DNA from: Cymodocea nodosa
Taxonomy: Eukaryota; Streptophyta; Magnoliopsida; Alismatales; Cymodoceaceae
NCBI GenBank assembly: GCA_036874045.1
Contig: CM072340.1
Location: 5,471,001-5,535,000, forward strand
Direction: 5' to 3'
DNA: 64,000 nucleotides
In this document: positions 1-11,079 of the stretch, in pieces
How positions within the stretch are numbered: position 1 is the stretch's first letter
Layout: each line of letters begins with the position of its first letter
The notes under the pieces: generated by a model
Told to the model about the DNA's origin: nothing
Database searches by the model: none
What the model saw: only the letters and a program-made list of their open reading frames with translations
Position numbers and translations under genes: made by a program

Positions 1-390
1 TTATTTACATTCTATGGAACCGCCCAATGGATAGCCAAATTCTTCTGTGAATAGCAAAAACTTAATTAGAAATTACTAGGTTGCCTCGTAGAGTTAACTT
101 AAGTCCATGAGGATAGTTCGTTGAGTTAACTGTAACTCCACAAAATAAGTTTGTTGAGTTAATTGTAAATCAACAAAGAGCTTAATTGAACACATATAAA
201 ACTCTATTTATAAAAATCAAAATAGTACATTATTCTTACTCAATCTCTATGGAATCAACTTGTACTTGCACACAAATACAATAGACATTGTGCACTTGCA
301 GTTAAAATACAAATTGAACTTAATAGCTAATTTGTGTGAAAAGTTGTTTGTTTACTTTTAAAAGAATTTATTAATATAAGCATAAAAACA
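1..390 (+). mobile_element. N0: right end of a family A LTR (Ty3/gypsy, Athila/Tat-like)
   Basis: The sequence aligns by eye with the right-hand third of the family A LTRs at 27560-27922 and 30290-30689. Shared landmarks are GGAACCGCCCAATGGAT, the CAACGAA/TTCGTTGAG hairpin-like motifs and the stretch around 'acaatagacattgtgcac'. It ends in AAAAACA at 390, where the gag frame of copia element T begins. I read it as the 3' LTR of a plus-strand element that inserted into T, with the rest lying left of the window. The candidate target duplication on this side is AATCA (391-395), which cannot be checked here. Confidence 0.7.
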
Positions 391-523
391 AATCAAATAA
401 GTTTTCCCAATAAATAGGAGCCCAAATACCTTACTGTTTCAGAAGTGCTTTCATCTTAATCTTCCACAAACTAAAATTATTCTTGCCATTGAAGTTTTCA
501 ACCTTCAAGGTTGATATTGCCAT
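391..523 (-). pseudogene. copia gag N-terminus (element T), broken
   Basis: Translating minus from the ATG at 521-523 gives MAISTLKVENFNGKNNFSLW followed by KIKMKALLKQ. This is the typical start of a copia-type Gag polyprotein, which forms the virus-like particle, with the conserved F-N-G-x-N-F-x-x-W block. Codon 31 is TAA (431-433), immediately after Gln30. The frame then continues with a plausible G-I-W-A-P until the LTR junction at 390/391. The gene is therefore truncated to about 44 codons and has a nonsense codon. No start alternative matters because the family start is clear. Confidence 0.7.
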
Positions 524-1170
524 GATAGAAGAACAACTCAAATAACAGTAAGCTAATAACTAAAATTCAGACAACAAACAAGCACTAATTTGCTATCCCA
601 AAACTACACACAAATCTTGCATTCAAGGTATCCCAAAGCAAGTGCAGCAACTAATTTCAAAGATCACTCGGAAATCAAGGACCCAAAGAACAAACAAAGG
701 CCAAGAACACATGTGATGCCCCAAGAAACAAAATAAATTTCCAAAGAATTCCAAAGATCCAATTGGCCCTTCATCTATGATCAAAAAATCAAAAAGAATT
801 CCACAAAGAAAGTGCATGAATGCAACTCCCAAAAGATAATAGGAATTCTTACTATCTATGTGAGGCATAGGTGCGTGTGTAGTTGTTGACGTAGGTGTGC
901 TGATCATGAACGTGAACACGAGCTATGATCATGGGTGTCAAGTGCAAACGATGGTCGAGCTATGGTCGGGTGTCGAACATGAGCGTTGGTCATGGGCGTT
1001 AGACGCGAGTGTTGGTCATGGATGTTGGACGTAAGCGTTGATCACTAGCATTGGGCGTAGACGTTGGTTGTTGGTGTTTGGCACGGGTGATGGAGCTCGA
1101 AAGAATCTTCTTTCTCTAGATTTTCTTTTAGTAACCAAGAAGCAAGTCCATAGCCAACTCCTCAAGAACG
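524..1170 (-). other. untranslated leader of copia element T with a 27-bp repeat
   Basis: This is the non-coding leader between the PBS and the gag ATG of T. Between about 930 and 1075 there is a degenerate repeat of about 27 bp, built around catgggcgttggacgtgagc (units near 991 and 1018). It is noticeably richer in CG than its surroundings. I saw no long conserved ORF; the open frame on the minus strand at 623-919 resembles no known protein. Confidence 0.45.
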
Positions 1171-1182
1171 GCTCTAATACCA
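1171..1182 (-). promoter_or_regulatory. primer-binding site of element T (initiator tRNA-Met)
   Basis: GCTCTAATACCA on the plus strand is the complement of TGGTATTAGAGC. It differs by one base from the common plant copia PBS TGGTATCAGAGC, which pairs with the 3' end of initiator tRNA-Met. It lies 2 bp from the LTR edge, on the side expected for a minus-strand element. Confidence 0.75.
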
Positions 1183-1184
1183 CT

Positions 1185-1479
1185 TGTTAAGAGAAGTTCA
1201 TAGCAGAAAGGGAGGAGCTTGGACATGTGGAGAAACAGAAAGAAAAATAAGAGGCAAATCACACACAAGACAACAAGGTTTACGTGGTTCCCCAATTGGG
1301 TACGTCTACAAATGGAGGCTTGGCTGATTGGTTCTTCTCTTAGTGATCGTACAAAATGGGATACAAGACTTCTATCTCACGCACATTGGGAGCCTTTTTA
1401 TAACTTAGGCATCCCATGTGATCAAAAGTCAAATATACCCCTAATTACAATAACAACTAATTCAAGACACATATTAACA
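1185..1479 (-). repeat. 5' LTR of copia element T (295 bp)
   Basis: The segment is bounded by TGTTAA and TTAACA, a perfect short inverted terminal repeat with TG..CA ends. A PBS is adjacent on the left and the gag frame follows on that side, which fixes the orientation as minus. Open frames inside it are incidental. Its partner LTR is not in the window. Confidence 0.7.
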
Positions 1480-2335
1480 CATTCTTTTGATCATTTTTAG
1501 TTTCCTTTTGAGATTCAGATTTTTCTTCATTGATTTCCAATTTTTCAAACATTTCATGTTCTTTTTCATTTTGAATTTCATTCTTACTTACCTCCATTTT
1601 GTTTCCTTTTTGAATTCTTGGTAGCACATAAGTTCTAGATCTTAATGTTATACATACATCTTCTAGATTTTCATTACTTTCATGATGTTTTTGTATTACT
1701 ATTTCATTTTTATGATTTTTATTTTCAACTATATCCAATTTTTCTTCCATTAAATTACATTTCTCAATTCCTATTTCATTTGTATTTTCTTTGCTCTTTA
1801 TGTTTTGCAAATTATGCATATCTTCAATATTGAAATTTTCATTTGTGTTCTCGAGTTGCATAACTTGGAATTTCATTATAAATTCGTCTATGCCTTTAGC
1901 TTTCTTTCCAGATCATCTAATCTCATTGCATTCAATTTTCATTATGGTTTTCTCAGTTTCATAGATGATATCAATTTTAGGTTCTAAATAATTTTCCTTA
2001 TAGTTTATTTGGCTAACTTCTTGTTGATAATTCATGTATTGTTCTGATTTGTCTAAGTTTTGTTCTAAACTGCACTCAAGTCTGTCATACCTATTCCAAA
2101 CTTTCTTGTCTCTCGACATATTACTTGTTTTAAATTGACTATTGGTTGGGTAAACTGTAGGATTTTCATACTTAGTTCTATTGTATTAGATATAATTCAT
2201 TTGTTGCTGATTCGATCTAACCATCTATAATCGTCTTAGTTTCAAACAATCAACAATGTCATGGCCCTCCGAATTGCAAAATTCACATATGCTAACTACA
2301 GGTTTGAACAATCTTTGCACATAAGCATATGCCAT
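1480..2335 (-). pseudogene. A1: gag zinc knuckle and linker of a family A Ty3 element, decayed
   Basis: Minus strand from the ATG at 2333-2335: MAYAYVQRLF, then a CCHC knuckle CEFCNSEGHDIVDC (C-x2-C-x4-H-x4-C), which in Gag binds RNA. A TAG follows 'LKLRRL'. A Glu/Asn/Lys-rich linker then runs in broken frames, with blocks such as KPKIDIIYETEKTIMKI-like and ESNENLEDVC. These match the linker between knuckle and protease in the copies at 37279-38200 and 48591-49480. The frame is cut at 1480 by the LTR of element T. No protease is left in the window for this copy. The long Glu/Asn-rich segment looks disordered. Confidence 0.7.
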
Positions 2336-2412
2336 ATTCTCAATGAGCAAAAACACAAAACACTCCTTATGCTATTAAAACAAAACAGTGTTACAGACGT
2401 CTAGCTCTTCAA

Positions 2413-2430
2413 TCCCTAGCAATGGCACCA
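2413..2430 (-). promoter_or_regulatory. primer-binding site of element A1 (tRNA-Asp)
   Basis: Plus-strand tccctagcaatggcacca is the complement of a tRNA-Asp-type PBS (family consensus TGGCGCCGTTGCCGGGGA), with several mismatches. It lies 8 bp from the LTR edge at 2439, the spacing seen in other copies here. tRNA-Asp priming is characteristic of plant Athila/Tat Ty3 elements. Confidence 0.7.
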
Positions 2431-3042
2431 CAAAAACTTGTTTAAGATAGAAGAAATCTTCTTTTGTTCAGTTACTTTTAAATGCATATTTCTAAATTCT
2501 ACTAAAAATAACAAACAATTTCTACAAATAAGATATTAAATCCAATTTGTTTTAACTACAAGTGCACAATGTCTATTGTATAAGTGTGCAAGTACAAGTC
2601 GATCCCATAGAGATTGAATTAAAACTTTATACTATTTTGCTTTTTACAACTAGAGTTTTATATGTGTTAAATTACGCACTTCATTCACTTACTGTTAACT
2701 CAACGAACTAAGTTCATTGAGTTACAATTAACACAACAGACTACCCTCATGGACTTAAGTTAACTCCATGAGCCTAACTAGTAACTTCTAATTAAATTTG
2801 CTGTTTTACAAAGGAATTCGGCCATCTATTGGGCGGTTCCACAAATTGTAAATAACATCAATTAAGCTTTTAATGTTAGTTTATTTGGTATTTATCATTA
2901 ATCAACACTAATATTCAGATATTTAAAATAGTAACCATTAAGATTTTAGGTATTTTGTATGAACCAATTTTAATAATCAATAATACGATTTTCTATTTTC
3001 TAAATCAAATAAACATAAAACATTCACAATACTGACAATAAT

Positions 3043-4760
3043 TGTTAGGATCGAAAGGCTCACCAAAGGGGGGGTGAATGGTGTGTGTGTAATTTTAATT
3101 TCTTTTTGAACTTAATTGGTTGATTCAATTTATCTATGAGCTTAATTAATCGATATACATGGAAAACAATAAATAGTAATGAACACAAGGAGATTTTTAG
3201 GTGGTTCACCAACTTGGCTAGTCCACCCCCAAGATTCACTTGGGCTTCACTAAGTATAAGAATACTTACAACACTTACTTTCAAGTTGAAGCAAGAACCA
3301 ACACTTGAGCTTTTAGATAGAAGCTTAGGAACCAACCTTTCTTCGAGCTTTCAAGTACAAGCTCTTAACCAATAGTGAGTTTAGGTAGAAACTCACGAAC
3401 CAACAACTTCAAACTTTGAACCAGAGTTTAAGCGTAGGGAGCTTTTGTGCTGTAGTGAACTTGAGAATATTTCTGTATTTTGCAAACTAAGAGTGTTACT
3501 AGAATTTTTGAGTAGCTCACAATATTTGATAATTGTTATCTCAATCTTCCCTTTACTTATCATATTTATACCAAGAGGTATAACGAACATATTCACTTCT
3601 AACATATGTTTTCTACTATACTTATTGTGTAGTTAGTCCCAAAAATAGTAAGTTACCATTTTGTATACTATCTAGCTTGTAACCTTCTAATTCCCTTTGA
3701 TTTTCGGATGGTTAGCTGCGTAACTCTCCAGAGGATAACCATAACTCACCGAAAATCCACTTAAGTCCCTTTTGTCTGTGTCACGTGGGATTTTAAGTCA
3801 TACACGTGAGGTGTCTTAAGTTCAGATACTTGTAGTTGTAACTTTCTAAATCGTCTTTAACTATCAAACAGTTAGCTATAGTAACTCTCCAATTTCCTTC
3901 AAAGCTTTTGACTATAGTTATTCTATATCAGCACGTGCATAAAAGGATAACTTAAGTTTCAGATAGTTCATTTTGTAACCTTCTAAAACATCGTTTTTTT
4001 AGATAGTTAGCTTTCCTAACTTTTTGAAGGACTTTTAATCTTCTGACTAGAATTCTACATGTGAGAATTTGAATAACTTAAGTTTTCCGGATAGTTAGAT
4101 TTGTAACTTTCCAAAACTTCTCAATTTTTGGATAGTTAGCTTTTCTAACTTACCGAAAGTCCTTTTAAGCCTTTGCCTGCTATAAGTTCAATTTCTTCAC
4201 ATGTATTTTCTTCTAACTTAACTGTCTAGATAGTTGTTCCAGATAACTTTTTGATTTTCCTATATTTTCAAATAGTTACCAATTTAACTTTTCAAAAATT
4301 TGAACAGTCGTCTTTCTCTGCTTTTGACTTTCATCACATGCATTTTAACTGACTTATCTTATTAGATAGTTAGATTTTCTAATTTACCGATTTCCTTGGA
4401 TTTTCAGATAGTTAGCTTTTCTAACTCTTCGAATGCTTAACTAGTTATCTTTCAAACTTTTTAAAGGCATTGAAATTTTAGATAGTTATCATTCTAACTG
4501 TCTAATGGTGTATCTACTACTTTAAATTGACTCTTTGGATACTTAGCACTATAACTCACCGAAGATCCATTTCTTTCGGAAACTTAAGCCTGGCAACCTT
4601 TTGAAAATCCTATTTTTCTCTTACAATAGTTTTTGAACTATCTGTATCAACTTATTTGCCTTCTAATCTTTAGTTTGCTTAACTGTCTTGTGATATCTGT
4701 GAAATACAATTTGTTTCCTCACATAAGGCTTTGCATTATCAAAATACAAGGGTTCTAACA
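3043..4760 (-). mobile_element. solo LTR of copia family S (SIRE/Maximus-like), duplication ATAAT
   Basis: The 1718-bp segment starts TGTTAGGATC and ends GGTTCTAACA, and is flanked by ATAAT at 3038-3042 and 4761-4765. Reverse-complemented, it matches the LTRs of the complete element at 30746-37164: a start followed by TTTTGATAATGC-like sequence and an end CACCCCCCCTTTGGTGAGCC. The interior holds many imperfect pairs of the type TAACT..CCGAAA and TTCGGATAGTTA. No coding sequence is present, so it is a product of LTR-LTR recombination. It sits inside the A1 LTR. Confidence 0.85.
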
Positions 4761-5588
4761 ATAATAGCATTAATCACGATTCAAAACAAATAGTACAATA
4801 CATAAATGCTACCTATAAAAATAGATAATTAGATTTTTTTATTGTTTTTGTTTTGATATGTTCCTTGAAAATGAAGCGAAAGATGAAATGCAAAATTCTC
4901 TATTGACAATAAAATTTTCATCACTACATATAACACCAGACTTGTAAGTTGATCTCCTCTTAGTATATTGGTATCAACCCGAAACCAAGGCTAGAAGCTT
5001 TACGATCTCTTGAGAAATGATTTAGTGCTTAGTGAAAATGGCTTTCCTTCCTACAACGTGATCACTCCTCATAGTGGCTATCAGTCACTATGTTTGACTC
5101 GGAATCGACCCGACATTCGGAAAGTATCCTCACAAACCTCTAATGGTTGGTGATTATGGTGGTTTAGTGTTGGTATGGTGATACTTTAGGAAACTACCCA
5201 CGCTTTCTACAAATAGCGCGGTTCTCTACACATACACCCCACTCTACACTCTTCTTCATTCTTTTCCTCTTCTTTTTATATTTCTTTCAGTAGTAACTAC
5301 CTCCAACGAAATGACTAGTGTAGGATCGAATGGCTACACAAGAGGGGGGTGAATTGGGTTTTTCAACAACTTCAATTATAATTGAAACTTTAAAATTAAA
5401 AACAAGTCGAGACATTGTTTTAGTCAAATCATTTTATTCAATGTTTCAATTACAATATAGAATTCAATTCTCCTCAAAAATTTTAGATGCAATTATATAA
5501 CAATACCATGTTTCATCTAATCAATTTCTTAACTACAAATAGAGAAAACTCATTTGCGGAATTTAAAACATTTCTCCCTATTTGAGAT

Positions 5589-5620
5589 CTTCTTCTTCTT
5601 CTTCTTCTTCTTCTTCTTCT
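5589..5620. repeat. (CTT)n microsatellite, about 11 units
   Basis: An uninterrupted run of tct/ctt triplets inside the left LTR of element C. The homologous point of the right LTR copy is deleted, so allele length cannot be compared within the window. Confidence 0.9.
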
Positions 5621-6145
5621 ACAAATCTTCAATGACAAATATCTGACTTTCTTTACTTCACTAAAGTTTCTTTTAATTCTTCAAATCTTTAGTGACATAT
5701 ATTGGACTTTCTCTTCTTCACCGAATTTTCTTCTATCTGAGAGCTTTTCCCTAGAAAGGTGTTTGATCCCTGAAAATATATTTCATTTGGTGTGTAGGGA
5801 TGATTGATCAATGAAAATTCTATGCCTTTTATATTGTATTTCCATTTCATACATATCTTCTACATTTATCCACAATTAGTCTTCCACTCTTCACGTCTTC
5901 TTTTTTTCCTTCATTGAAATACACGCGTTTTGATCTACGTTTTCCTCTCGAATTTTCTTTAATCATCAATCTTGGATATTCGAAAAATTTCCTGTAAAAT
6001 AAACTTTCTTGTCCAAATTTTTCATCTAGTGTAATAACAAGTTGTTATGTTAATGCTAACTAAATGAGTGAAATAAGTAGATTTATAACTTATGTATCTA
6101 ACTTAACGAGTTCATCATGTGTCAATTCACGTGACATGTACTGTA

Positions 6146-6275
6146 GCTAACTCAACGAACTAAGTCTGAGGTGTTACGCTAACTCAATGAACCAGCTTCA
6201 TGATATTATGCTAACTCAACAAACCAACTTCCTAGTGTTACGCTAACTCAATGAACTAGCTTCGTGGTGTTACAG
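6146..6275. repeat. 32-bp tandem repeat, four units, built on AACTCAACGA
   Basis: Units start at exactly 32-bp spacing (6146, 6178, 6210, 6242), each reading GCTAACTCAAYGAACYAGCT followed by a short TTCGTGGTGTTAC-like tail. A related array lies at about 12898-13006 in the other copy of this LTR. The AACTCAACGA core is the same one found in the LTRs of the unrelated Ty3 family A. Confidence 0.8.
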
Positions 6276-6279
6276 TTAA

Positions 6280-7586
6280 TGTTAGGACTTGATGACTTAC
6301 CAGAAGGGGGGTGAATGACTAATTGATAGTGTAATTCAGCAAGCACAAAATAAAAGATGATGCACATAGGGATTTTAGGTGATTCACCACTAACGGCTAG
6401 TCCACCCCCAAGGGATACTTAGGCTTTACTAAGCTTTCAAGACTTACAAACACTTGCTTTAAGGTCAAAGCAAGAACCAATCAATCAAATTTGAGCTTTT
6501 TGGTCGTAGCTCTAACCAACCTATCTCTGAAGTTTTCAGTTGGTACACTTCAGTAAACCACTAGCTTGAAGATATTAGAGTTTATTGTGTAGAGAACTTC
6601 TAAACTTGAATTTGCCTTTGCTGAAGATTTGATCTTGAAGATGTTTTGCTGTATGCGTGAAGCTTGGTGTATGAATTTGTATATTAAAGAAGCTATCTAA
6701 CTCTATTGTCTGTTGTTTGTATTTATAACCTTATGCATAACAATTATATTCACTTCCAATGGATGTATTATATTGTACTTACTGAAGTTGCAAAACCAAA
6801 GATGGTAAGTTACCATTCTTTATACTATTCATCTTGTAACCTTCCGATTCCCTTCGATTTTTGGATGGTTAGTTAAGTAACTCTCCGAAGGACAGTCGTA
6901 ACTCACCGAAAATCCACTTAAGTCCTTTTATCTGTGTCACATGAGACTTTAAGTCATGCACATGAGGTGTCATAAGTTCGGATGGTTATAACTATTAACT
7001 TACCGAAATTTTTCAACTTTCGGATAGTTAGCTAAAGTAACCTTCTGATTCTTTTTCAAAGCTTTCGACTACTTTCTTATTTCTACAAGTGCATAATAGG
7101 ATAACTTAAGTTTCAGATAGTTAAATCTATAACCTCTGAAACTTCTTGTTTTTCAGATAGTTAGCTTTCTAACTTTTCAAAAAATCCTTTTAAGCTTTTA
7201 TCTGGATTTCTGCACATGGGAAATTGAATGACTTAAATTTTGGATAGTTAGCTTTCCTAACTTTCCGATTTCCTTGATCTTCTGAAAAGTTAGTGACTCA
7301 ACTCTCCGATCATTCAACCAGCTACCTTAAAAACTCTCCGAAAGCCTTTTATTTCTGGAAGTTATTCTTCTAGCTATCCAACGATGTTTTTGCTGCTTTA
7401 AGCTGATTCTTCGAATACTTAAGCTTGGTAACTATCCAAAAATCTTGTTTTTCTCTTGTAGCAATTTCTGAACAAACTATATCGACTTTTTTGCCTTCTG
7501 ACTTTTTGCTGAACTATTATATCCAAGAAATACAATTTGTTTCCTCACATTGATTTTTGCATTATCAAAATCTAGAGGTCCTTTCA
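6280..7586 (-). repeat. 3' LTR of S2 (1307 bp)
   Basis: Starts TGTTAGGACT and ends GGTCCTTTCA. It has the CAGAAGGGGGGTGAATGACT block at one end and the GATAATGCAAAAATC-type block at the other, and matches the solo LTR at 16664-20904 closely. It is rich in TAACT..CCGAAA / TTCGGATAGTTA motifs. The PPT complement at 7587 identifies it as the 3' LTR of a minus-strand element. Confidence 0.75.
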
Positions 7587-7600
7587 ATCTCCCTCTTTTT
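7587..7600 (-). promoter_or_regulatory. polypurine tract of S2
   Basis: Plus-strand atctccctcttttt reads AAAAAGAGGGAGAT on the minus strand, directly upstream of the 3' LTR. The complete element S3 has the same tract (35436-35446). It primes plus-strand DNA synthesis. Confidence 0.7.
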
Positions 7601-7974
7601 GATAATGGCAAAAACCTTACAATATTTTACATGTATTTCTCTCCCTATATAGCTATATAGATAAACACATAAAGAAGGAATATGATACAAAAATTGAAAT
7701 TAAATTTGCTCAAAATGCTCCCCCTATTTTTGAGTTTACTCCCCCTATTTTACTACAGCCTACTAAAATAATATTGGGTTTTTCTCCCCCTATTTTGCCA
7801 CTTGTCAAAAGGAGTATAAGTTGAAATAATTGCATCTGGACAGTTTGTGGTTGTCTTCAAATTTGACTAAGTTGCTGTAAGAGAAAAAGGTTAGTAGAAC
7901 AAGCTCCTAGTTGTGAGCTTGGAGAGTAAATAAGCATTGAATCATAAATCATACAAAGAACAAATTCCTAAATT

Positions 7975-8460
7975 TCATCTAATATGATTAAATGTAGATT
8001 CAAACAATGGTTTAGTGAAAATATCTGCTAATTGTTCTTTAGTAGAGACATATTGTGAAGAAATATGACCTTTTTCAACATGGTCTCTTAGAAAGTGGTG
8101 CCTAATCTCAATATGTTTTGCTCTAGAGTGTAGGACTGTATTTTTGGAGAGATTTATAACACTGCTACTGTCATAGTAAATAATTGTATTCTAAAATTTA
8201 AGTTTATAATCTGCCAATGTTTGTTGCATCCATAGAATCTATGCACAACATAAACCTACTGCCATGTATTCAGCTTCAGTTGTAGAGAGTACTATAGAAT
8301 TCTATTTTCTACTGAACCATGATACAAGAGAGTGACCAAGTAGTTGACATTACCACTAGTGTTTTTTCTATCTAATTTGCATCCTACATAATCTGCATCA
8401 TTGTAACCTGTTAATATTAGATGACTCTATGATGAATAAAATAAGCCAAAGTCTTTTGTA
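7975..8460 (-). pseudogene. copia RNase H (S2), frameshifted
   Basis: Minus strand 8190-7975 gives a copia RNase H C-terminus: SKNTVLHSRAKHIEIRHHFL, then LRDHVEKG, then STKEQLADIFTKPL. The last is the hallmark ending of copia Pol. Upstream (8190-8460) is an out-of-frame piece containing VGCKLDRKNTS and, in broken frames, the residues before it. Several stops and frame changes rule out function. About 375 bp of 3' untranslated region lie between it and the PPT. Confidence 0.75.
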
Positions 8461-8462
8461 CC

Positions 8463-8840
8463 CTATAAATATTTAAAGACACGTTTGACGACTTTTAAAT
8501 GTGATGCTTTTGGAGAGGCTTGATATCTTGCACAGGCACATATAGTGAACATTATGTCTAGTCTACTAGCTGTTAAATACAGAAGTGATCCAATCATGCC
8601 TCTGTATTTCTTTTGATCTATAGAAGTGCTAGAGATATCTTTATCAAGCTTTTCATTTGAGTTCATAGATGTATTAGCTAATTTGGATTTTTCCATACCA
8701 AATTTTAAGAGAATCTCTTTGCAGAATTTTTCTTGATTCAGAAAGATGCCATGTTATAATTGATGAATTTGTAATCCTAGAAAGAATTTCAATTCTCCCA
8801 TAAGACTCATTTCGAATTCATTTTGCATTAAAAATTGAAA
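8463..8840 (-). pseudogene. copia reverse transcriptase, C-terminal part (S2)
   Basis: Minus strand: a broken GELKFFLGLQI-like block at about 8810, then MEKSKLANTSMNSNEKLDKD and KKYRGMIGSLLYLTASRLDI with MFTICACARYQ. This is the well-known end of copia RT, where YRxxIGSLLYLTxSRPDI is diagnostic. The catalytic YVDD region is absent: the piece is joined on its upstream side to a gag tail instead of the RT centre. Frameshifts and stops lie upstream of 8696. Confidence 0.8.
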
Positions 8841-8849
8841 GTCATGACA

Positions 8850-9000
8850 TAGTAATTTTAGAAACATTATTAACTGAATTTCCAGAACAAGAAACAAGAT
8901 TTTTAGAAACATTCATAGTCATGTTAGAAGTACATTTAGATAAATCACATTGATTTATATTATTACTCATGATTCATCCCTTGAAGTACCTACTTCTACA
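8850..9000 (-). repeat. duplicated gag-tail segment of S2 (second copy at 12250-12394)
   Basis: The two stretches agree over most of about 145 bp, with translated blocks such as NINQSDLSKCTSNMT and NVSKNL followed by SCSENS. A gag tail occurring twice in one element body, once before an RT C-terminus and once before protease, shows that the S2 body is a recombinant. Confidence 0.7.
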
Positions 9001-9075
9001 TATTTATGACCTTGTTTCATGATAAAAGGAATTTTAGTCTTAGATTTACTTGAACTGCAACTAATAAATCCTTTG

Positions 9076-10768
9076 TTGGCTTAAGATTCAAGGTATTCAG
9101 GATAATCAAATCCTAAGCCAAATTTATATGACATTGCAGGGGTACTAGTTAATTTGTCTATCTTAGTTTGACTTAAATTCCATTTCTCAATGGTGGAATT
9201 TAAATCTAGCTCTCTCATTTTCAATCTTTCAATCTCTAACTCAAAATCATTTATGTTATTTTTCAATTTTTCATTTTCAAATTCTATTTTTAATTTTTCA
9301 ACATTTATATTCTATATTTGTTCATGCAAGACACATTCATTAAATCTAAATTTATGCAAATCTCTAACATAATTTTCATTATCACATTTAAACATCTCTA
9401 AAGCAGTAGATAGGAAACAATTTTCTTCTTCCATAATGGATGAAGATTTTCTAATATTCTTATTTTCTAGTTTACATACTTTAAGTTTTGTAATAATGCA
9501 TGATAAGCACATAATAATTCATCAAAGTTGAAATCTGAATGACTTTCAGGATTAGATATTACTTCAGACTCATCTGCCATGAAGCACACATGAGCAACGT
9601 CTTCTAACTCTTGTTTTTCTTTTGAATGTGAAGATTTTGATGATAATACCTTAGATTCAAACTCTTCTGACGTGTCATCCCAAGTGACCTTCAAAGCATT
9701 TTTCTTGTAAAACTTTTTCTAAGTTTTCTAAGTCTTCTTCTGATTTGTCCTACTTTGCTTTTCATTTTTCCTTATAGGATAATCTGGAGAAAGATGTCTA
9801 GGTTTCTTGCAATTGTAACATACATACTTTCTAGATGAAGAATTCTTTTCATTCAATGACTTTGATGTTGAGGGTTTGTCATTTTTGTTCCTTTGCTATT
9901 TCCTAGCTTTACATACTTTCTTGAATTTCCTAGTCAGCAAAATCAAATCTTTGTCATAATTAATAGATATTTCAAAATCTAAATTCATTTCAAAAGCTAT
10001 TTCTTTCTTCATTTTTAATTTGTTGTGACTAGTCAGCAAAATCAAATCTTCGTTAGAATCAATAGATATTTCAGAATCTGAATTCATTTTGAATGCTATT
10101 TCTTTCTTCATTTTTAATTTGTTGTGACTTAGTGAATCATTTAATTGAACTTCATAAGCAATTAAATTTCCTATAAGCTCATTTATAGTATAAAAATTTA
10201 AGTCTCGTGATTCTTCAATTGATGTCACTTTCTGAAACCACTTGGAACTTAGGAATCTGAGCATTTTTCTCACCAAATCCTTCTATTCAAAGTTCTTTCC
10301 TAAGTATTTTAAAGAGTTCATTATATCTAGGAATCTGGAAAATATCTCAGAAATACTTTCGTCTTCATGCATCTTAAAGAGTTCATACTTATGAATTAAC
10401 ATGTTAATCTTAGTCTCTTTAACTTGAGAAGTACCTTCATATGAAACTTCTAATGCATGTCACACCTCATAAGCAGATTTATATGCCGACACTTTACTGA
10501 ACTATTCATAACTCAATGCACAAAATAAGATATTTAAGCCCTTAGCATTTAGAGTTTCATTTTCTTTTTTAGTAATTGTCCAAGTATTATAAGGAGTAGT
10601 TAACAGACTATATGGTTTAGAGATCATGAACCACAACTTGTGATCTATACTTTGAAGACAAAATGTCATCCTATATTTCTAATATTCAAAATGCATTCCA
10701 TCAAATAAAGGAAGACGGTTAAGATTTTGGCCTTCATACAAAGAAAAATTACCATTTCCAATAGCTAT
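9076..10768 (-). pseudogene. copia Gag (S2), nearly full length but broken
   Basis: Minus strand from about 10768, the frame reads (ATA in place of ATG) AIGNGNFSLYEGQNLNRLPL, a copia Gag start, and continues through FCLQSIDHKLW. The region MVRKMLRFLSSKWFQKVTSI (10276-9896) is the helical core of the UBN2/gag-polypeptide family. A zinc-knuckle remnant (Y-V-C-Y-N-C) lies near 9830, with an acidic tail KVTWDDTSEEFES further down (9694-9467). A 33-codon segment is tandemly duplicated at 9932-10129. There are stops at several points. The likely start codon has changed to ATA by a G-to-A change. Confidence 0.75.
9932..10129. repeat. 99-bp in-frame tandem duplication within S2 gag
   Basis: Two units start at 9932 and 10031 with agtcagcaaaatcaaatct and differ at several positions. 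They encode two copies of SHNKLKMKKEIAFxMNxDxE followed by ISIxxxxDLILLT. Because the unit is 33 codons long, the frame was kept, so the duplication may predate inactivation. Confidence 0.8.
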
Positions 10769-10783
10769 CTTACCTTAGATTTT

Positions 10784-11079
10784 TCAACTTATTTCCCAAA
10801 CATCATTTCTTATGAATTGATTTAGTTCATCTTGCATTGCCACTATCCAATTTTCATCAGATAAGGCTTCCTCTATATTCTTTGGTTCCATCGTAGAAAC
10901 AAACATACACATACTATTCAAATTTACTAAAGCTCTAGTTTTAACTCCCTCATTAATATTACCAATGACTTGAGTAATGAGAGGTGATGAAGAATAACAC
11001 CAATTTCTATGATTTTCCTCAATATTCTCATCAACATCTGAAAGTACATCACTTTATTCATTAGTTTGATTATTTAAGT
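10784..11079 (-). pseudogene. copia RT N-terminal segment (S2)
   Basis: Minus strand: STMEPKNIEEALSDENWIVA then MQDELNQFIRNDVWEIS. This is the classic start of the copia RT domain (EPKxxxEAL..W..AMQEELxQFxRNxVW). It ends at a TGA and then runs straight into the gag start at 10768, so the RT palm is missing. Upstream on the minus strand it continues from the integrase tail. Confidence 0.8.

Larger units (their letters stand above)
391..1479 (-). mobile_element. T: 5' end of a small-LTR Ty1/copia element (Tork/Tnt1-like)
   Basis: Reading on the minus strand, this fragment has a 295-bp LTR (1185-1479), a primer-binding site (1171-1182), a leader of about 650 bp and the first part of gag (391-523). 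It is interrupted in gag by the family A LTR at 1-390. Its right LTR end abuts the minus-strand gag/pol remnant of element A1, so T inserted into A1. Only the 5' end is in the window. The Tork/Tnt1-like assignment rests on the short LTR and the gag N-terminus. Confidence 0.65.
5319..6279 (-). repeat. left LTR fragment of element C
   Basis: This is the 3' LTR portion in the minus orientation, cut at 6280 by the LTR of S2. It contains a (CTT)n run at about 5589-5620. Near its right end is a precise 32-bp tandem repeat with starts at 6146, 6178, 6210 and 6242 (unit gctaactcaacgaaccagct plus about 12 bp). No coding sequence was seen. Confidence 0.6.

Noticed and set aside
1219..1500. Plus-strand open frame of 93 codons
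   Set aside because: It lies almost wholly inside the LTR of element T, antisense to the element, and crosses the LTR edge at 1479. It resembles no protein.
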